From Paraburkholderia heleia NBRC 101817 (GTDB lineage Bacteria > Pseudomonadota > Gammaproteobacteria > Burkholderiales > Burkholderiaceae): DNA of 64,000 nt. The stretch spans positions 208,632-272,631 of the forward strand of contig NZ_BBJH01000008.1 of assembly GCF_000739775.1 (NCBI RefSeq). Direction: 5' to 3'. Shown one piece after another: positions 63,259 to 64,000 of the stretch (position 1 is the stretch's first letter; every line of letters begins with the position of its first letter). The notes under the pieces were generated by a model. The model saw only the letters and a list, made by a program, of their open reading frames with translations. It did no database searches and had not been told where the DNA came from. A program made the translations under genes and the position numbers.

Positions 63259-63963
63259 ATGGCAGTAGAAAAAGTAGCACTCGTCACGGCGGCCGGCAAG
63301 GGTATGGGCGCGGCGATTGCGCGCGAACTGGCAACCGGCGGCTACCGCCTGGCCTTGATGTCGCCCTCCGGCAGCGCGGCCGAGCTGGCAAGGGAGCTTG
63401 GCGGGTTCGGCTTTACGGGCTCGGTAACCGAGCCGGACTGTATCGACCGATTCGTCGGCGAAACGCTCGAAAAGTATGGGCGCATCGACGCTGTGGTGAA
63501 CAACACGGGGCATCCGCCGAAGGGCGATCTGCTTTCCGTCGCAGACGAACAGTGGCACCTCGGACTCGATCTCATCTTGCTCAACGTCGCTCGCGTGCTG
63601 CGTCGCGTGACACCCGCGTTTCTCGAGCAAGGCGGCGGCGCGGTGGTGAATATTTCGAGCTTTGCCGCTGGTGCGCCTGAGCAGGCCATGCCTGTTTCTT
63701 CTGCGCTGCGCGCCGCGTTGAGTTCGTTCACGCGCCTTTATGCCGATCGCTACGCAAAGGACAATATTCGAATCAACTCCGTGCTACCGGGATTTATCGA
63801 CAGCTGGCCCGAAACGCCCGAGATCGTCGCCCGCATTCCGGTTGGCCGCTTCGGGAAAACACAGGAAATCGCACAAACGGTGGCGTTCCTGTTGTCGGAT
63901 GCTGCGGGGTACATCACGGGGCAAAACATCCGTGTGGATGGTGGCATCGTGCGCGGTCTATAA
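63259..63963 (+). CDS. SDR-fold protein lacking the catalytic Tyr/Lys
   Basis: A 234-residue short-chain dehydrogenase fold protein. The cofactor motif is TAAGKGMGAAIARELA, followed by DAVVNNTGHPPKGDLLSVAD, the catalytic-Ser strand VVNISSFAAG, and the C-terminal INSVLPGFIDSWPETPE and YITGQNIRVDGGIVRGL. Where SDRs have Tyr-x-x-x-Lys, this protein reads Ser-Ser-Ala-Leu-Arg (in MPVSSALRAALSSFTRLYAD), so both the proton donor and the lysine are changed. It may bind NAD(P) without classical carbonyl reduction, or use another mechanism. It diverges from the GcvA-like LysR gene. Similarity to FabG-type SDRs elsewhere is clear. Confidence 0.9.
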   Translation: MAVEKVALVTAAGKGMGAAIARELATGGYRLALMSPSGSAAELARELGGFGFTGSVTEPDCIDRFVGETLEKYGRIDAVVNNTGHPPKGDLLSVADEQWHLGLDLILLNVARVLRRVTPAFLEQGGGAVVNISSFAAGAPEQAMPVSSALRAALSSFTRLYADRYAKDNIRINSVLPGFIDSWPETPEIVARIPVGRFGKTQEIAQTVAFLLSDAAGYITGQNIRVDGGIVRGL

Positions 63964-64000
63964 CGCTGCAAATACGCCGCAAATATGAATCAGAGCGTCG

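Noticed and set aside
1..64000. CRISPR arrays, tRNA or rRNA genes, insertion sequences, prophage
   Set aside because: Reading by eye found no regular spacer-repeat array, tRNA-like cloverleaf, rRNA stretch, transposase or phage structural gene. Short degenerate elements could still be missed.

Overview
The window is a GC-rich (roughly 63-64% by eye), gene-dense stretch of a chromosome or megaplasmid. It most resembles an environmental Burkholderiales bacterium of the Paraburkholderia/Caballeronia type. Reasons: many LysR, AraC and MocR regulators, a DUF3331 protein, XapX proteins, a 1613-residue NAD-glutamate dehydrogenase, IorAB-type molybdenum hydroxylases, and regulators that fuse an OmpR-type winged helix to an NB-ARC ATPase. 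I see no rRNA, tRNA, CRISPR array, insertion sequence or phage genes. Genus assignment is inference.

Layout. 1-3.3 kb: the edge of a Nit1C cluster (nitrilase and the MSMEG_0572/NitB-type protein) diverging from a MocR regulator. 3.3-4.1 kb: a deletion scar joining half an MFS transporter to the tail of a LysR gene. 4.5-13.4 kb: a BON protein, then a six-gene leftward unit (XapX, YtcJ-like amidohydrolase, DoxX, periplasmic VOC protein, DUF1275 membrane protein, alginate-export-type porin) diverging from its probable LysR regulator, followed by a YcaC-like hydrolase and a second XapX protein. 13.4-18 kb: a CPA1 antiporter, a cNMP-binding/thioredoxin-reductase-like flavoprotein and a LysR. 18.3-23.8 kb: an MFS transporter and a translationally coupled triheme cytochrome c / [2Fe-2S] / molybdopterin dehydrogenase. 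23.8-29.6 kb: BON and HD-like proteins, an exported alpha/beta hydrolase, an AraC regulator, an Old Yellow Enzyme, a DUF3331 protein and a LysR remnant.

29.9-49.0 kb is the most unusual part, a signalling island. It holds three paralogous winged-helix/NB-ARC regulators, two of which overlap a convergent AraC gene, and a four-gene phosphorelay operon: OmpR regulator, a 1667-residue pseudokinase-AAA-GAF-histidine kinase, a receiver-PAS-PAS-histidine kinase and a receiver-histidine kinase. A chemoreceptor closes it. A rare AT-rich motif, TTAA-N6-TTAA, occurs twice between the phosphorelay operon and the third ATPase regulator, once upstream of the second ATPase regulator, and once upstream of the AraC gene at 26.3 kb.

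49.3-64 kb: an NmrA-type reductase diverging from a second MocR regulator, an orphan TAXI binding protein, a second rearrangement scar (nirK 3' end head-to-head with an ABC-2 permease 3' end), an unrecognised protein, an accessory FtsH-like protease, NAD-glutamate dehydrogenase, and a GcvA-like LysR diverging from an SDR-fold protein that lacks the usual Tyr/Lys pair.
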